A stretch of 56,615 bases of DNA from Alphaproteobacteria bacterium. GTDB taxonomy: Bacteria > Pseudomonadota > Alphaproteobacteria > Rhizobiales > Devosiaceae. The position numbers and the translations under genes are program-made. Under the pieces are notes generated by a model, which saw only the letters and a list, made by a program, of their open reading frames with translations, was not told where the DNA came from and ran no database searches. The stretch is taken from contig JAHJQZ010000093.1 of assembly GCA_018818925.1 (NCBI GenBank), forward strand, positions 1 through 56,615. Reading direction: 5' to 3'. Of this stretch, positions 1-8,806 are shown in pieces. Position 1 is the stretch's first letter; every line of letters begins with the position of its first letter.

Positions 1-1
1 C

Positions 2-661
2 AACATGGCGGCGCTGATCGCAGAGGCCGCCGAACGCGGCGGCGAGGTAGTTCGTCCCTGGTTCGGCGCCCATCTGCAGGAACTCGATGTCGACCTTGCC
101 CGCAATCTCAAGCTCGATGTGCCGCGCGGCGCCCTTGTCACCGATCTTGCCCCTGGCGGCCCGGCTGAAGCCGCGGGCTTCCAGCCCGGCGACGTCATCG
201 TCGGCATCGATGGCAAGTCGGTCGACGATGCCAAGGCCTTCAGCTATCGCCTAGCGACCAAGGCGCTCGGCGGCACGGCGCAGTTGACCGTCATGCGCAA
301 AGGCGCGGCGCAGACGCTCGAACTGGCGCTGATGGCGTCGCCGGCCGACGATCCGTCCCTGAGGACCACGATCACCGCCAACACGGTGTTTTCCGGCATC
401 ACCGCCGCCGAACTGATCCCGGCGCTCGCCGAGGAGCTCGGCCTGCCCTATGACGCCACCGGCGTGGTCGTGGTGGCGGTCGCCGAAAATTCCCGCGCCG
501 GCGCCGTCGGCTTCCGGGCCGGCGACATCATTCTCGGGCTCAACGGCAGTGAAATCCACTCCAAGGACGATTTCGCCCGGCTGGCCGCGGGCAACAGCCG
601 CAACTGGCAGATCGTTTTCCAGCGTGACGGCAACGTCAACAAGGCCTATCTCAGCGGCTGA
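2..661 (+). CDS. DegP/HtrA-type serine protease, C-terminal part (two PDZ domains), 5' truncated
   Basis: The window opens inside this gene, so only the last ~219 residues are visible. They contain two PDZ domains: the first begins at WFGAHLQEL and carries the GFQPGDVIVGIDG core, the second begins around FSGITAAEL and carries GFRAGDIILGLNG. Tandem PDZ domains at the C-terminus are the layout of periplasmic Do/DegP proteases, which degrade or refold misfolded envelope proteins; the trypsin-like domain would lie upstream of base 1. The stop codon overlaps the rarA start by one base (TGATG), implying co-transcription. The family call rests on the PDZ pair alone, so the exact paralogue (DegP, DegQ, DegS-like) cannot be fixed. 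Confidence 0.85.
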   Translation, partial: NMAALIAEAAERGGEVVRPWFGAHLQELDVDLARNLKLDVPRGALVTDLAPGGPAEAAGFQPGDVIVGIDGKSVDDAKAFSYRLATKALGGTAQLTVMRKGAAQTLELALMASPADDPSLRTTITANTVFSGITAAELIPALAEELGLPYDATGVVVVAVAENSRAGAVGFRAGDIILGLNGSEIHSKDDFARLAAGNSRNWQIVFQRDGNVNKAYLSG

Positions 662-2025
662 TGAGCGACCTTTTCGGCGGCAGCACCGACATGTCCGAAC
701 GGGCGAGGCCGGACGATCCGACCCGCCCGCTGGCCGATCGGCTGCGCCCGCAAGCGCTTGGCGAGGTCATCGGTCAGGACCATCTGCTCGGCCCCGAGGG
801 CACGCTGACCCGCATGCTCAAATCCGGCCGGCTCGGTTCGCTCGTGCTGTGGGGACCGCCCGGCACCGGCAAGACCACCGTCGCCCGGCTTCTCGCCGAT
901 GCCACCGGCTATCGCTTCGAACAGGTCTCGGCGGTGTTTTCCGGCGTCGCCGACCTCAAGAAGGTGTTCGAGCGCGCCCGCGACGCGCTCAGCGCCGGAA
1001 GGAAGTCGCTGCTGTTCGTCGACGAGATCCACCGCTTCAACCGCGCCCAGCAGGACAGTTTCCTGCCGGTCATGGAGGACGGGACGCTGGTGCTGGTCGG
1101 CGCCACCACCGAGAATCCGAGCTTCGAGCTCAACGCCGCCCTGTTGAGCCGGGCTCAGGTGTTGCGCTTCACCGCGCTCGATGGCGAAGCGCTCGATGCC
1201 CTGGCGCGACGGGCCGAAACCCTGATCGGCGCGCCGCTGCCGCTCGACGAGGCGGCCCGCATGACCATGATCGGCTTTGCCGACGGCGACGGTAGGGCGC
1301 TGCTCGGGCTCATGGAGGAGGTCTACGCGTCCGTTTCGGACGGCACGATGCTCGACCAGCCGGGCCTGCAAAGCCTCGTCCAGCGGCGTGCCCCGGTCTA
1401 TGACAAGGCCCAGGACGGCCACTACAACCTCATCTCCGCCCTGCACAAGACGATACGCGGCTCCGATCCGGACGCCGCGCTTTATTATCTCGCCCGCATG
1501 CTCGTGGCCGGCGAGGACCCGATGTTCATCGCAAGGCGGCTGATTCGCATGTCCGTCGAGGATATCGGCCTTGCCGATCCTCAGGCACTGCCGCAGGCGG
1601 TGGCGGCGCGCGACGCCTATGACATGCTCGGCAGCCCCGAGGGCGAGCTGGCACTGGCCCAGGCCGCCGTCTATCTCGCCACGGCACCCAAGTCGAACGC
1701 CGTCTATGCCGCCTTCAAGCAGGCGTCGTCGCTCGCCAAGACGTCCGGCTCGCCCATGCCGCCCATGACCATCCTCAACGCCCCGACCAAGCTCATGGGC
1801 GCCGAGGGCTACGGCGCCGGCTATGTCTACGATCACGACACGCCCGAGGGCTTTTCGGGACAGGACTATTTCCCCCAAGCGCTCGGCCGCCGCCAGTTCT
1901 ACCATCCGGTGCCGCGCGGCTTCGAACGCGAGATCGCCAAGCGCCTCGAGTACTGGCAGAAAATCAGGCAAAGCCGCGCAGGCCCGCCGCCGGCACTGGA
2001 CTCGGACGGCGACGACAAGGCATAG
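661..2025 (+). CDS. rarA: Replication-associated recombination protein RarA (MgsA) AAA+ ATPase
   Basis: 454-residue AAA+ protein of the RarA/MgsA/WRNIP1 family, which acts at stalled replication forks and is related to clamp loaders. Visible motifs: Walker A in [13 protein letters not shown] near residue 66, Walker B in [11 protein letters not shown] near residue 118, and the family-typical C-terminal half with [20 protein letters not shown] (about 260-280) and [11 protein letters not shown]-like helices. The length matches the family. ATG 661 shares its A with the stop of the upstream protease gene, so the start is well constrained. Fifteen or so residues at the C-terminus ([14 protein letters not shown]) are low complexity. 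The stop is followed immediately by a palindromic intergenic repeat. Confidence 0.96.
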   Translation: MSDLFGGSTDMSERARPDDPTRPLADRLRPQALGEVIGQDHLLGPEGTLTRMLKSGRLGSLVLWGPPGTGKTTVARLLADATGYRFEQVSAVFSGVADLKKVFERARDALSAGRKSLLFVDEIHRFNRAQQDSFLPVMEDGTLVLVGATTENPSFELNAALLSRAQVLRFTALDGEALDALARRAETLIGAPLPLDEAARMTMIGFADGDGRALLGLMEEVYASVSDGTMLDQPGLQSLVQRRAPVYDKAQDGHYNLISALHKTIRGSDPDAALYYLARMLVAGEDPMFIARRLIRMSVEDIGLADPQALPQAVAARDAYDMLGSPEGELALAQAAVYLATAPKSNAVYAAFKQASSLAKTSGSPMPPMTILNAPTKLMGAEGYGAGYVYDHDTPEGFSGQDYFPQALGRRQFYHPVPRGFEREIAKRLEYWQKIRQSRAGPPPALDSDGDDKA

Positions 2026-2026
2026 A

Positions 2027-2073
2027 GCATCGTGAAAAAAGCGCGGTCGCCGCCCTTGCGCGAAAAACGATGC
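2027..2073. repeat. Short palindromic intergenic element between rarA and crcB
   Basis: GCATCGT at 2027-2033 is the exact inverse of ACGATGC at 2067-2073, enclosing A-rich arms (GAAAAAAGCGCG and CGCGAAAAA). This arrangement resembles the RIME-like palindromic units scattered through Rhizobiales intergenic regions. It starts two bases after the rarA stop codon and could fold into a stem-loop. Coding starts proposed inside this unit for crcB are therefore unlikely. Confidence 0.6.
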
Positions 2074-2127
2074 GGCCACCGCAACACCTATGCGAAACCT
2101 TGGCGGGCAAGTCCGCGTGGAGACGAC

Positions 2128-2508
2128 ATGCAGGCATATCTACTGGTGGGGCTGGGCGGTGGTGTCGGCGCCATGTGCCGCTACGGCTTCGGCGTGATGG
2201 TCGGCCGGCTCCATTCCGGCCTGTTTCCGCTCGGCACGTTCGGGGTCAACGTCATCGGTTCGCTGCTCATGGGCTTGCTGATCGGCTTTCTTGCGAGGAC
2301 CACGCCCGAATGGCAGCCCGAAGCACGCCTGCTGCTGGCGACGGGCCTGCTCGGCGGCTTCACCACCTTCTCGGCCTTTTCGCTCGACGTCGTCACCCTG
2401 ATCGAGCGCGGCAGCCTGATCACCGCCGCCCTTTATGCCGTCGCTTCGATGATCCTCGCCGTTCTGGCGCTGTTTATCGGCATGTGGCTGACAAGGAGCG
2501 TGTTTTGA
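2128..2508 (+). CDS. crcB: Fluoride ion channel/exporter CrcB (Fluc)
   Basis: 126-residue, four-helix membrane protein of the CrcB/Fluc family, which forms dual-topology dimers that expel fluoride. The family signature is clear: GGGVGAMCRYG near the N-terminus, GTFGVNVIGSLLMG around residues 35-48, and TGLLGGFTTFSAFSLD around residues 72-87. ATG 2128 is chosen because it begins directly with the first membrane helix and has GGAG upstream; the longer reading frame from 2032 would translate a palindromic repeat. I looked for a crcB-type fluoride riboswitch upstream and did not recognise one. The end overlaps the next gene by four bases. Confidence 0.95.
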   Translation: MQAYLLVGLGGGVGAMCRYGFGVMVGRLHSGLFPLGTFGVNVIGSLLMGLLIGFLARTTPEWQPEARLLLATGLLGGFTTFSAFSLDVVTLIERGSLITAALYAVASMILAVLALFIGMWLTRSVF

Positions 2509-3494
2509 GTGGGGTCGAGACGCTGAGCGTCGCCGAGGACGAGGACGGCATGCGCCTCGACCGCTGGTTCGCGGTGCACTATCCGGGCCTGCCCTTCGGC
2601 CATGTGCAAAAGCTGATCCGCACCGGCCAGGTGCGCGTCGACAAGGGCCGCGCCCAGACCAATACCAGGCTCGAAGCGGGCCAGCAGATCCGCGTGCCGC
2701 CGATCGAGGCGCCGCGCGAACGACCGGCCGGGCCACGTTTCGACGCCGCCGACGCCGACTTCCTCCGCGATCTCGTGCTTTATGAGGACGACGACGTCCT
2801 GGTCTTCAACAAGCCGCACGGGCTGGCGGTGCAGGGCGGCTCGGGCACCAAGCGCCATATCGACGGCATGCTCAAGAGCCTGCCCAATAACGACGGCGAG
2901 ACGCCGCGCCTCGTCCACCGGCTCGACCGCGACACCTCCGGCTGCCTGCTCGTCGCCAGGACGCGCGCCGCCGCCACCCATTTCGGCGCGGTCTTCCGCT
3001 CGCGCTCGGCGCGCAAGATCTACTGGGCCCTGACCGTCGGCGTGCCGGTGCCGCATCAAGGGCAGGCCTCGTGCTTTCTCAAGAAGCGGCAGACCCGCGA
3101 TGGCGAGCAGATGGTCGTCGCCGAACACGGCGACGACGGCGCCCAGCATTCGGTCTCGTATTTCTCGGTGATCGACCAGGCCGGCCCCCGCTTCGCCTGG
3201 GTCTCGCTCAAGCCGGTGACCGGCCGCACCCATCAATTGCGCGTCCACATGAACCTTCTCGGCACCCCAATTCTCGACGATCCGCGCTATTTCGACCGCG
3301 AAGGCTTCGAGAAGCCGGACGGAATGGGCGAGGGGCTGCACCTGCATGCTCGCCGTCTCGGCCTGCCGCTGCGCAGCGGCAAAAAGCTCGACATCTCGGC
3401 GCCTTTGCCGCCGCACATGGCGCAAAGCTTCGACATGCTCGGCTTCGAAGCCGGTCGCTACGACGCCCAGGACATGGACCCGGAGGAAGACTGA
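2505..3494 (+). CDS. RluC/RluD-family 23S rRNA pseudouridine synthase
   Basis: 329-residue RluA-superfamily enzyme. An S4 RNA-binding domain occupies about residues 15-65 (MRLDRWFAVHYPGLPFGHVQ), followed by the catalytic domain with the signature RLVHRLDRDTSGCLLV, whose aspartate is the catalytic residue, and later GRTHQLRVHM. The enzyme isomerises uridine to pseudouridine in large-subunit rRNA; sequence resemblance is closest to RluC but the exact sites cannot be read from sequence. The start is taken as TTG 2505 because AAGGAG lies six bases upstream (2493-2498) and TTGA overlaps the crcB stop by four bases, a translational-coupling arrangement. ATG 2550 is the alternative. Confidence 0.9.
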   Translation: MSGVETLSVAEDEDGMRLDRWFAVHYPGLPFGHVQKLIRTGQVRVDKGRAQTNTRLEAGQQIRVPPIEAPRERPAGPRFDAADADFLRDLVLYEDDDVLVFNKPHGLAVQGGSGTKRHIDGMLKSLPNNDGETPRLVHRLDRDTSGCLLVARTRAAATHFGAVFRSRSARKIYWALTVGVPVPHQGQASCFLKKRQTRDGEQMVVAEHGDDGAQHSVSYFSVIDQAGPRFAWVSLKPVTGRTHQLRVHMNLLGTPILDDPRYFDREGFEKPDGMGEGLHLHARRLGLPLRSGKKLDISAPLPPHMAQSFDMLGFEAGRYDAQDMDPEED

Positions 3495-4165
3495 TGCGCC
3501 TCGTCGTCTTCGATCTCGACGGCACGCTGGTGAATTCCGGCGCCCATATCGGCACGACGATGAGCGCGACCTTCGTCGAGGCGGGGCTGCCGGTGCCGAC
3601 GCCGCAGGATATCGCGCAGATTATCGGCCTGTCGCTCGAACTCGCCGTCGCCCGGCTGGGCGGCCTCGCCGGCACGGAAATCGACCGGGTCGCCGCCATC
3701 TATCGGCGCCTCTATCACCAGAGCATCGCCTCGGCCGGCAGCGAGCCGTTGTTCGAGGGCGTGCACGAGGTTCTCGACCGGCTGAGCGCCGAACCGGGCA
3801 CCTTGCTCGGCATCGCCACCGGCAAAGGCTTGCGCGGCGTCCGGCGGATCATCGAGCTTCATGGCCTTGGCAGCCGCTTCGTCACCATCCAGACACCCGA
3901 CGACAACCCCTCCAAGCCGCATCCGGGCATGCTCGACAGCGCCATGCGCGAGACCGGCATCGCGCCGGAGCGCACCGTCATGGTCGGCGACACCTCCTTC
4001 GACATGGAGATGGCGCGTGCCGCCGGCTGCTGCGCCCTCGGGGTCACCTGGGGTTCCCACACGCCGCGCATTTTGCGCACCACCGGTGCCCAAGCCATCG
4101 TCACCCGCGTCGGCAATCTCGACGCCGCCATCAATTCGCTGGTGAAGGCCGAGCAAGATGCGTGA
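3494..4165 (+). CDS. HAD-family hydrolase, phosphoglycolate phosphatase-like
   Basis: 223-residue haloacid dehalogenase superfamily phosphatase. Motif I VFDLDGTLVNSG is at the extreme N-terminus (nucleophile Asp then acid Asp), motif II is in LGIATGKG, motif III lysine is in KPHPGM, and motif IV is MVGDTSFDMEMA. An alpha-helical cap lies between motifs I and II, the arrangement of Gph-like enzymes. The substrate cannot be determined; general sugar-phosphate or phosphoglycolate repair is the usual annotation. ATG 3494 overlaps the stop of the pseudouridine synthase gene by one base, and its own end overlaps the ATP12 gene by eight bases. Confidence 0.92.
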   Translation: MRLVVFDLDGTLVNSGAHIGTTMSATFVEAGLPVPTPQDIAQIIGLSLELAVARLGGLAGTEIDRVAAIYRRLYHQSIASAGSEPLFEGVHEVLDRLSAEPGTLLGIATGKGLRGVRRIIELHGLGSRFVTIQTPDDNPSKPHPGMLDSAMRETGIAPERTVMVGDTSFDMEMARAAGCCALGVTWGSHTPRILRTTGAQAIVTRVGNLDAAINSLVKAEQDA

Positions 4166-4937
4166 GTTTCTCGAAGACGCCCTCGACCATCGCGACGACG
4201 GCTACGGGCGGACGCAAAGGGGGCTGAAGCGGCAGCTTCCGAAACGCTTCTACAAGCGCGCCACGTCCGGGGCGCTGGACGACGGCCACGCCGTGCTGCT
4301 CGACGGCCGCCCGACGCGCACGCCGGGCCGCGCGCCGGTCAGGGTGAAGCAGGCGGCGCTGGCCGAGAGCATGGCGGCAGAGTGGAACGCCCAGGGCGAG
4401 GTGATCGACGCCGAGACCATGCCGATCGTCCGCCTGGTCAATTCGGCGATCGAGGGCGGCGCAGCGGCACTGCCGGGGCTCAAAGCCGAAATCCTCAAAT
4501 ATGCCGGCTCCGACCTGATGTGCTACCGTACCGACAGCCCGGCCGAACTCCGCGAGGCGCAGGAGCGGCGCTGGGATGCGATCCTTGTCGCGCTATCTCG
4601 AAAATATGGTGTCGCTTTCGAAACGACATGCTCCATCCATCACGTTTCCCAGCCGCAACCGACTCTCGCCGCCATTCGAAAGGCGCTCGAGCCGAACAAT
4701 TCGTTCTCGGCGACGGCGCTGACGCTGATCACCGGCATTACCGGTTCGGCGCTCCTTGCCCTTGCGCTCCGCGACGGGCTCGTCTCGCCGGACGCGGCAT
4801 GGGCGGCGGCCCATGTCGACGAGCATCACAACATGCGGCTCTGGGGCGCCGATTCCGAAGCGCTCAAGCGCCTCGACAAGCGCCGCCGCGATTTCGACGC
4901 CGGCGTCGCGGTGCTCGGAATGGTCGGGAACGACTGA
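4158..4937 (+). CDS. ATP12-family F1-ATPase assembly chaperone
   Basis: 259-residue protein matching the ATP12 family, mitochondrial members of which bind the F1 alpha subunit before hexamer assembly. Characteristic stretches are LPKRFYKRATSGALDDGHAV near residue 30, a WNAQGEVIDAETMPIVRLVN core near 75-95, SDLMCYRTD near 120, and the C-terminal DEHHNMRLWGAD. In bacteria the family is essentially alphaproteobacterial, consistent with the origin of mitochondria. It is the last gene of the crcB-rluC-HAD-ATP12 run, starting within the HAD gene. No ATP synthase genes are present in the window, so the partner is inferred from the family only. Confidence 0.93.
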   Translation: MREFLEDALDHRDDGYGRTQRGLKRQLPKRFYKRATSGALDDGHAVLLDGRPTRTPGRAPVRVKQAALAESMAAEWNAQGEVIDAETMPIVRLVNSAIEGGAAALPGLKAEILKYAGSDLMCYRTDSPAELREAQERRWDAILVALSRKYGVAFETTCSIHHVSQPQPTLAAIRKALEPNNSFSATALTLITGITGSALLALALRDGLVSPDAAWAAAHVDEHHNMRLWGADSEALKRLDKRRRDFDAGVAVLGMVGND

Positions 4938-5045
4938 CCGTCACGAATCCTCCGACGCCGCTATTGCGAGACGCGAAGCGGCTAATCAATCCAGTGGCCA
5001 ATGGTACTTGCGAAGCCAGTTTTCTGGGTTGCCGCGTGCCCGCGG

Positions 5046-5531
5046 TCACTCGCACACGACCAAAAATTTATCGGATGAGCGCTTGCCGACCTTTCGCGCA
5101 TTTGCCTGTGCCACGATCCAGTCCGCCACCTCCGGCGCGATTTCCCTGAGCGGTCCGAGCACGAAGCCGCGCCCATGGGCGTAGGGGTGGGGCAGGGTGA
5201 GGCGCCCGGTCCTGAACACCAGACGCTCGTAGACCACGATGTCGATGTCGATGAGGCGCGGCCCCCAGCGTTCCGCCCGCACCCGGCCCATGGCTCTTTC
5301 GATGCCGAGGCAGGCATCGAGCAGCGCGGTCGGCGCCAGGCCCGTCTCGACTTGCGCCACCAGATTGATGAAATCCGGCTGGTCGGTCCGGCCCCAGGGC
5401 TTTGTCGCGATGGCGGTGGAGCGGGCTGCGACGGCAATTTCGGCATGCGCGTCGAGCCGCGCCAGCGCCGCCGCGATCTGCGCTGCCGGATCGCCGAGAT
5501 TGGCCCCGAGCGCCAAATAGGCCGTCGCCAT
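5046..5531 (-). CDS. folK: 2-amino-4-hydroxy-6-hydroxymethyldihydropteridine pyrophosphokinase (HPPK)
   Basis: 161-residue HPPK that pyrophosphorylates 6-hydroxymethyl-dihydropterin, the step before dihydropteroate synthase. The family signatures YLALGANLGDP at the N-terminus, KPWGRTDQPDFINLVAQVET near residues 45-65, and WGPRLIDIDIVVY with LPHPYAHGRGFVLGPL near 95-130 are all visible. ATG 5531 overlaps the folB stop by one base (TGATG); a GTG one codon upstream is also in frame. It is the last gene of the leftward folP-folB-folK run and is convergent with the ATP12 gene. Confidence 0.96.
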   Translation of the reverse strand: MATAYLALGANLGDPAAQIAAALARLDAHAEIAVAARSTAIATKPWGRTDQPDFINLVAQVETGLAPTALLDACLGIERAMGRVRAERWGPRLIDIDIVVYERLVFRTGRLTLPHPYAHGRGFVLGPLREIAPEVADWIVAQANARKVGKRSSDKFLVVCE

Positions 5532-5908
5532 CACGCGTCTCTGGTGCGGAAGATCTCGACGGCGAACTCGCCGACCACCGCCGGTATCGGCGCTTCGGGC
5601 TTGCGGATGCGAATGCGGATCCAGTCGAAGGGCGCAAAGGCCTCGAACAGCCGGTCGACGATATGCTGGGCCAGCGCCTCGATCAGCTTGTAGCGCGTCT
5701 CCTCGGTCGCCACCTTTACGAGATCGTAGATGTCGGCATAGGAAACGGTCGCCTCGACCAGGTCGTTATCGCCGGCGCGCCGCAGATCGATGCCGCATTC
5801 GAGATCGATGCGAAAGCGCTGGCCGAGCTTGTTCTCCTCCAGCATGACGCCGTGATAGCCGTAAAAGCCGAGATCGCTCAGGATGATCCGGTCCCTGGTC
5901 CCGCTCAT
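5531..5908 (-). CDS. folB: Dihydroneopterin aldolase
   Basis: 125-residue FolB, which cleaves 7,8-dihydroneopterin to 6-hydroxymethyl-7,8-dihydropterin and glycolaldehyde. Typical features are the N-terminal DRIILSDLGFYGYHGVMLEE, in which the glutamate of the YGYHGVxxEE motif contacts the pterin, a SYADIYDLV segment near residue 55, KLIEALAQHI near 75, and the terminal IRIRIRKPEAPIP. ATG 5908 is preferred over GTG 5917 because AGGAG lies eight bases upstream, overlapping the folP stop. It sits between folP and folK with overlaps on both sides. Confidence 0.95.
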   Translation of the reverse strand: MSGTRDRIILSDLGFYGYHGVMLEENKLGQRFRIDLECGIDLRRAGDNDLVEATVSYADIYDLVKVATEETRYKLIEALAQHIVDRLFEAFAPFDWIRIRIRKPEAPIPAVVGEFAVEIFRTRDA

Positions 5909-5913
5909 GCTGG

Positions 5914-6771
5914 TCACTCCTTTTCCGGCGGCCCGTAGAGGCAGGCCGCGGCGACGCGCAAGCCGTCGCGATTGGGCCGCACGTCGTGGACCCGGAAGAT
6001 ATGGGCGCCGCGCTCATAGGCCAGAACCGACGTCGCCACCGTTCCGGCCAGCCGTTCGTCCATCGCCCGGTCGAGCAGATTGCCGATCATGCGCTTGCGC
6101 GAGGTACCGCTGAGAATCGGCAGGCCGTATTCGGCCAATTCGCCGAGCCGCCGCAGGATTTCGTAATTCTCGGCGATGGATTTGGAAAAGCCGAAGCCGG
6201 GATCGACAATGAGCTTGCCGCGGCTGATGCCGGCCCGCGCGGCAATGTCGAAAGACCGGTCGAAGAACCGCTTCATCTCGGCGACAATGTCCTTGCCGCC
6301 ATCCCGCTCCCGGTCCCAATGCATGACGACGACCGGCACGTCGTAGGCGGCGGCGATGTCGGCAAGTTCCGGCTCGCCCTGCAATCCCTCGACGTCGTTG
6401 AGGATATGCGCGCCCGATTGCAGCGCCTGGTCGGCGGTGACGGTGTGGCGGGTGTCGATCGAGATGAAGGCGCCGAGCTCCGCCGCCGCGATGGCGTCGA
6501 GTGCCGGCATCACCCGGTCGAGTTCGGTCTGCACGTCGACCATGTCGCCGCCCGGCCGGGTGCTTTCCCCGCCGATATCGAGGATTTCGGCGCCGTCCTC
6601 GACCATCTGCCGCGCCGCGGCGAGGGCGTCGGCGGCCCGAAGATGCCTGCCGCCGTCGGAAAAACTGTCCGGCGTGGCGTTGACAATGCCCATGACGACC
6701 GGTTGCGGCCCGAGCGCCAGCACCCTTCCGGCCACGGCGATGTCGAAACGCCTGTGCAGGGCTTCGGCCAT
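5914..6771 (-). CDS. folP: Dihydropteroate synthase
   Basis: 285-residue FolP, a TIM-barrel enzyme that condenses 6-hydroxymethyl-dihydropterin pyrophosphate with p-aminobenzoate and is the sulfonamide target. Signature 1 VVMGIVNATPDSFSDGG is near residue 28, and signature 2 GAEILDIGGESTRPGG near residue 60. VVVMHWDRERDGG and LIVDPGFGFSKS are the later pterin-site segments, and GTSRKR supplies the conserved phosphate-binding Lys-Arg. ATG 6771 lies one base after the rimO stop codon; a longer frame from 6798 would overlap rimO. The gene leads the folP-folB-folK run and is probably read through from rimO. Confidence 0.96.
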   Translation of the reverse strand: MAEALHRRFDIAVAGRVLALGPQPVVMGIVNATPDSFSDGGRHLRAADALAAARQMVEDGAEILDIGGESTRPGGDMVDVQTELDRVMPALDAIAAAELGAFISIDTRHTVTADQALQSGAHILNDVEGLQGEPELADIAAAYDVPVVVMHWDRERDGGKDIVAEMKRFFDRSFDIAARAGISRGKLIVDPGFGFSKSIAENYEILRRLGELAEYGLPILSGTSRKRMIGNLLDRAMDERLAGTVATSVLAYERGAHIFRVHDVRPNRDGLRVAAACLYGPPEKE

Positions 6772-6772
6772 C

Positions 6773-8101
6773 TCAGTTGGCCGCCACCGGCCGGGCATAG
6801 AGATCGTATTCGTCGGAATCGGTCACAATGGCGGACAGCATCTGCCCCGGCGCGATTCCCCCGGCATCCGAGAGGATGACCGTGCCGTCGACCTCCGGCG
6901 CGTCCCATTTCGACCTTCCGATCGCCACATTGTCCGCCGGACGCACATCGTCGACGAGCACCTCGATCGTTTGCCCGACCTTCTGGGCGAGCCGCGCGGC
7001 GCTGACATCGCGCGCCACTTCCATCAGCCGTTCCCAGCGCTCGGTCTTGACCTCGTCCGGCACCGCGCCGGGCAGGTCGTTGGCCTTCGCTCCGCCGACC
7101 GGCTCGAATTCGAAACAGCCAGTCCGGTCGATCCCGGCCTCCTCGATCCAGTCGAGCAGCATCTCGAAATCCTCCTCCGTCTCGCCGGGAAAGCCGACGA
7201 TGAAGGTCGAACGGATGGCGAGTTCCGGACAGGTCCTGCGCCAGGACTTGATGCGGTCGAGGGTCTTTTCCTGGTTCGCCGGGCGGCGCATGGCCTTCAA
7301 AACCGACGGCGAGGCGTGCTGGAAGGGAATGTCGAGATAGGGCAGTACCTTGCCCTCTGCCATCAGCGCGATGACCGCATCGACATGCGGATAGGGATAG
7401 ACATAGTGCAGCCTGACCCAGGCACCGAGATCGCCGAGTTCCTTGGACAGCTCGTAGAATTTCGCCGGCACGTCGCGCCCGTGGAACTTGCTGGTGGCGT
7501 ATTTGAGATCGACGCCATAGGCGCTGGTGTCCTGCGAGATGACGAGCAGTTCCTTTGTGCCGGCTTTTACCAGCCGCTCGGCCTCATAAAGCACCGAAGC
7601 GACGGGCCGCGAGACCAGATCGCCGCGGATCGAGGGGATGATGCAGAACGAGCAGCGATTGTTGCAGCCCTCGGAAATCTTGAGATAGGCGTAGTGGCGC
7701 GGCGTCAGGCGCAGGCCCTGCGGCGGCACCAGATCGAGCTTGGGGTCATGCACCGGCGGCACCGCTGCGTGCACGGCGTTGACGACCGCCTCGTATTGAT
7801 GCGGTCCGGTCACCGCCAGCACCTTGGGATGGGTGTCGCGGATCAGCTTTTCCTCGACGCCCAGGCACCCGGTGACGATGACCCTGCCATTCTCGTTGAG
7901 CGCCTCGCCGATGGCGTCGAGGCTCTCCGCCTTGGCGCTGTCGAGAAAGCCGCAGGTGTTGACGATCACCACGTCGGCACCGTCATAATCGGGCGAGAAG
8001 GTGTAGCCCTGCGCCCTGAGCGTTGTCAGGATGCGTTCGCTGTCGACCAGCGCCTTGGGGCAGCCGAGACTGACCAATCCGATTTTCGGCGCACGCGCCA
8101 T
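6773..8101 (-). CDS. rimO: Ribosomal protein uS12 (S12) methylthiotransferase RimO
   Basis: 442-residue radical-SAM enzyme that adds a beta-methylthio group to the conserved aspartate of ribosomal protein S12. Three domains are visible in order: the UPF0004 domain with conserved cysteines in [23 protein letters not shown] and VTGCLGVEE; the radical-SAM core with [15 protein letters not shown] supplying the CxxxCxxC ligands of the SAM-binding cluster near residue 155; and a C-terminal TRAM domain from about residue 375. The RimO-typical [17 protein letters not shown] is present, distinguishing it from MiaB. GGAGG sits seven bases before ATG 8101. Confidence 0.96.
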   Translation of the reverse strand: MARAPKIGLVSLGCPKALVDSERILTTLRAQGYTFSPDYDGADVVIVNTCGFLDSAKAESLDAIGEALNENGRVIVTGCLGVEEKLIRDTHPKVLAVTGPHQYEAVVNAVHAAVPPVHDPKLDLVPPQGLRLTPRHYAYLKISEGCNNRCSFCIIPSIRGDLVSRPVASVLYEAERLVKAGTKELLVISQDTSAYGVDLKYATSKFHGRDVPAKFYELSKELGDLGAWVRLHYVYPYPHVDAVIALMAEGKVLPYLDIPFQHASPSVLKAMRRPANQEKTLDRIKSWRRTCPELAIRSTFIVGFPGETEEDFEMLLDWIEEAGIDRTGCFEFEPVGGAKANDLPGAVPDEVKTERWERLMEVARDVSAARLAQKVGQTIEVLVDDVRPADNVAIGRSKWDAPEVDGTVILSDAGGIAPGQMLSAIVTDSDEYDLYARPVAAN

Positions 8102-8177
8102 GCCTTCGCCTCCGTGGCAGGGAAGGCGTGTTCATAGCGCTTCTCGCGCAAAGGTCAACGCGTCGGTGCGGCCCGGG

Positions 8178-8753
8178 TCAGCCTTCGCCGGCGCCGGCCT
8201 TCGATCCCGGGCTGCGCTTGGCGGTGCGTGGCGTCCGCTTGACCGGCGCCACAAGCGTCGTGGCAGGCTTGGCCGAACTCGCCTTGGCGGCGCTAGACTT
8301 GGCCGGCGCGCGCGCCTTGGCCGTTGCGGCAGACGTGTCGGCGACAGCGGGTCTGGCCGGCACCGCCGCCCTGGCCGGCGCCCGGGCCTCCTTGTCGTCC
8401 TCGCCGAGCTGTTCGATGGCGTCGCGCACCTCGTCGATCAGATTGACCGGGATGGCGGCGCGGCTGGCGGAGCGCATGGCATCCTTGTTGGCCTCGAAAT
8501 AAACGATCAGCGCCTCGCAGACGACGCGCAGCAGCCCCAGGCCGAACAGGCCGAACACGACGATTTCCAGAATGCCCCAGAGTCCGTCGCCGAAACCGGT
8601 GCGGAAAGTGGCGAAGAAATGGTTGAGGCCCCAGATCGCCGCCACGGCCAGGCCGAGCAGATAGACGAGCCGGACAATGCCGGGCCCGTTGATCCGGTCG
8701 AGGCTCAGAAGGAACGTGCGATTGAGGAACTTGGCGAAATCATCGAGTGTCAT
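8178..8753 (-). CDS. DUF4282-like membrane protein with Ala/Lys/Pro-rich tail
   Basis: 191-residue protein of unknown function. The first ~95 residues hold two hydrophobic segments (GIVRLVYLLGLAVAAIW and GILEIVVFGLFGLGLLR) followed by RVVCEALIVYFEANKDAM, a pattern I associate with DUF4282 membrane proteins (the CExLIVxFxxN motif). The last ~80 residues are low complexity, dominated by Ala, Lys, Pro and Arg, and presumably lie in the cytoplasm. GGGAGGG precedes ATG 8753. It lies 76 bases upstream of rimO on the same strand, so it may share its transcript. The domain assignment is by memory of the motif and is moderate in confidence; existence as a gene is firm. Confidence 0.75.
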   Translation of the reverse strand: MTLDDFAKFLNRTFLLSLDRINGPGIVRLVYLLGLAVAAIWGLNHFFATFRTGFGDGLWGILEIVVFGLFGLGLLRVVCEALIVYFEANKDAMRSASRAAIPVNLIDEVRDAIEQLGEDDKEARAPARAAVPARPAVADTSAATAKARAPAKSSAAKASSAKPATTLVAPVKRTPRTAKRSPGSKAGAGEG

Positions 8754-8806
8754 GCCGAACCCTCCCTGTGGGTCTGATCGAACTTAGCAGATTCTGCCGT
8801 TTGTAG

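Noticed and set aside
2032-2127. N-terminal extension of CrcB
   Set aside because: The extra 32 codons would translate a palindromic repeat and lack similarity to CrcB; ATG 2128 has a ribosome site and starts at the first helix.
2026-2127. Fluoride riboswitch upstream of crcB
   Set aside because: The crcB-motif core sequences were not recognisable; only a generic palindromic repeat is present.
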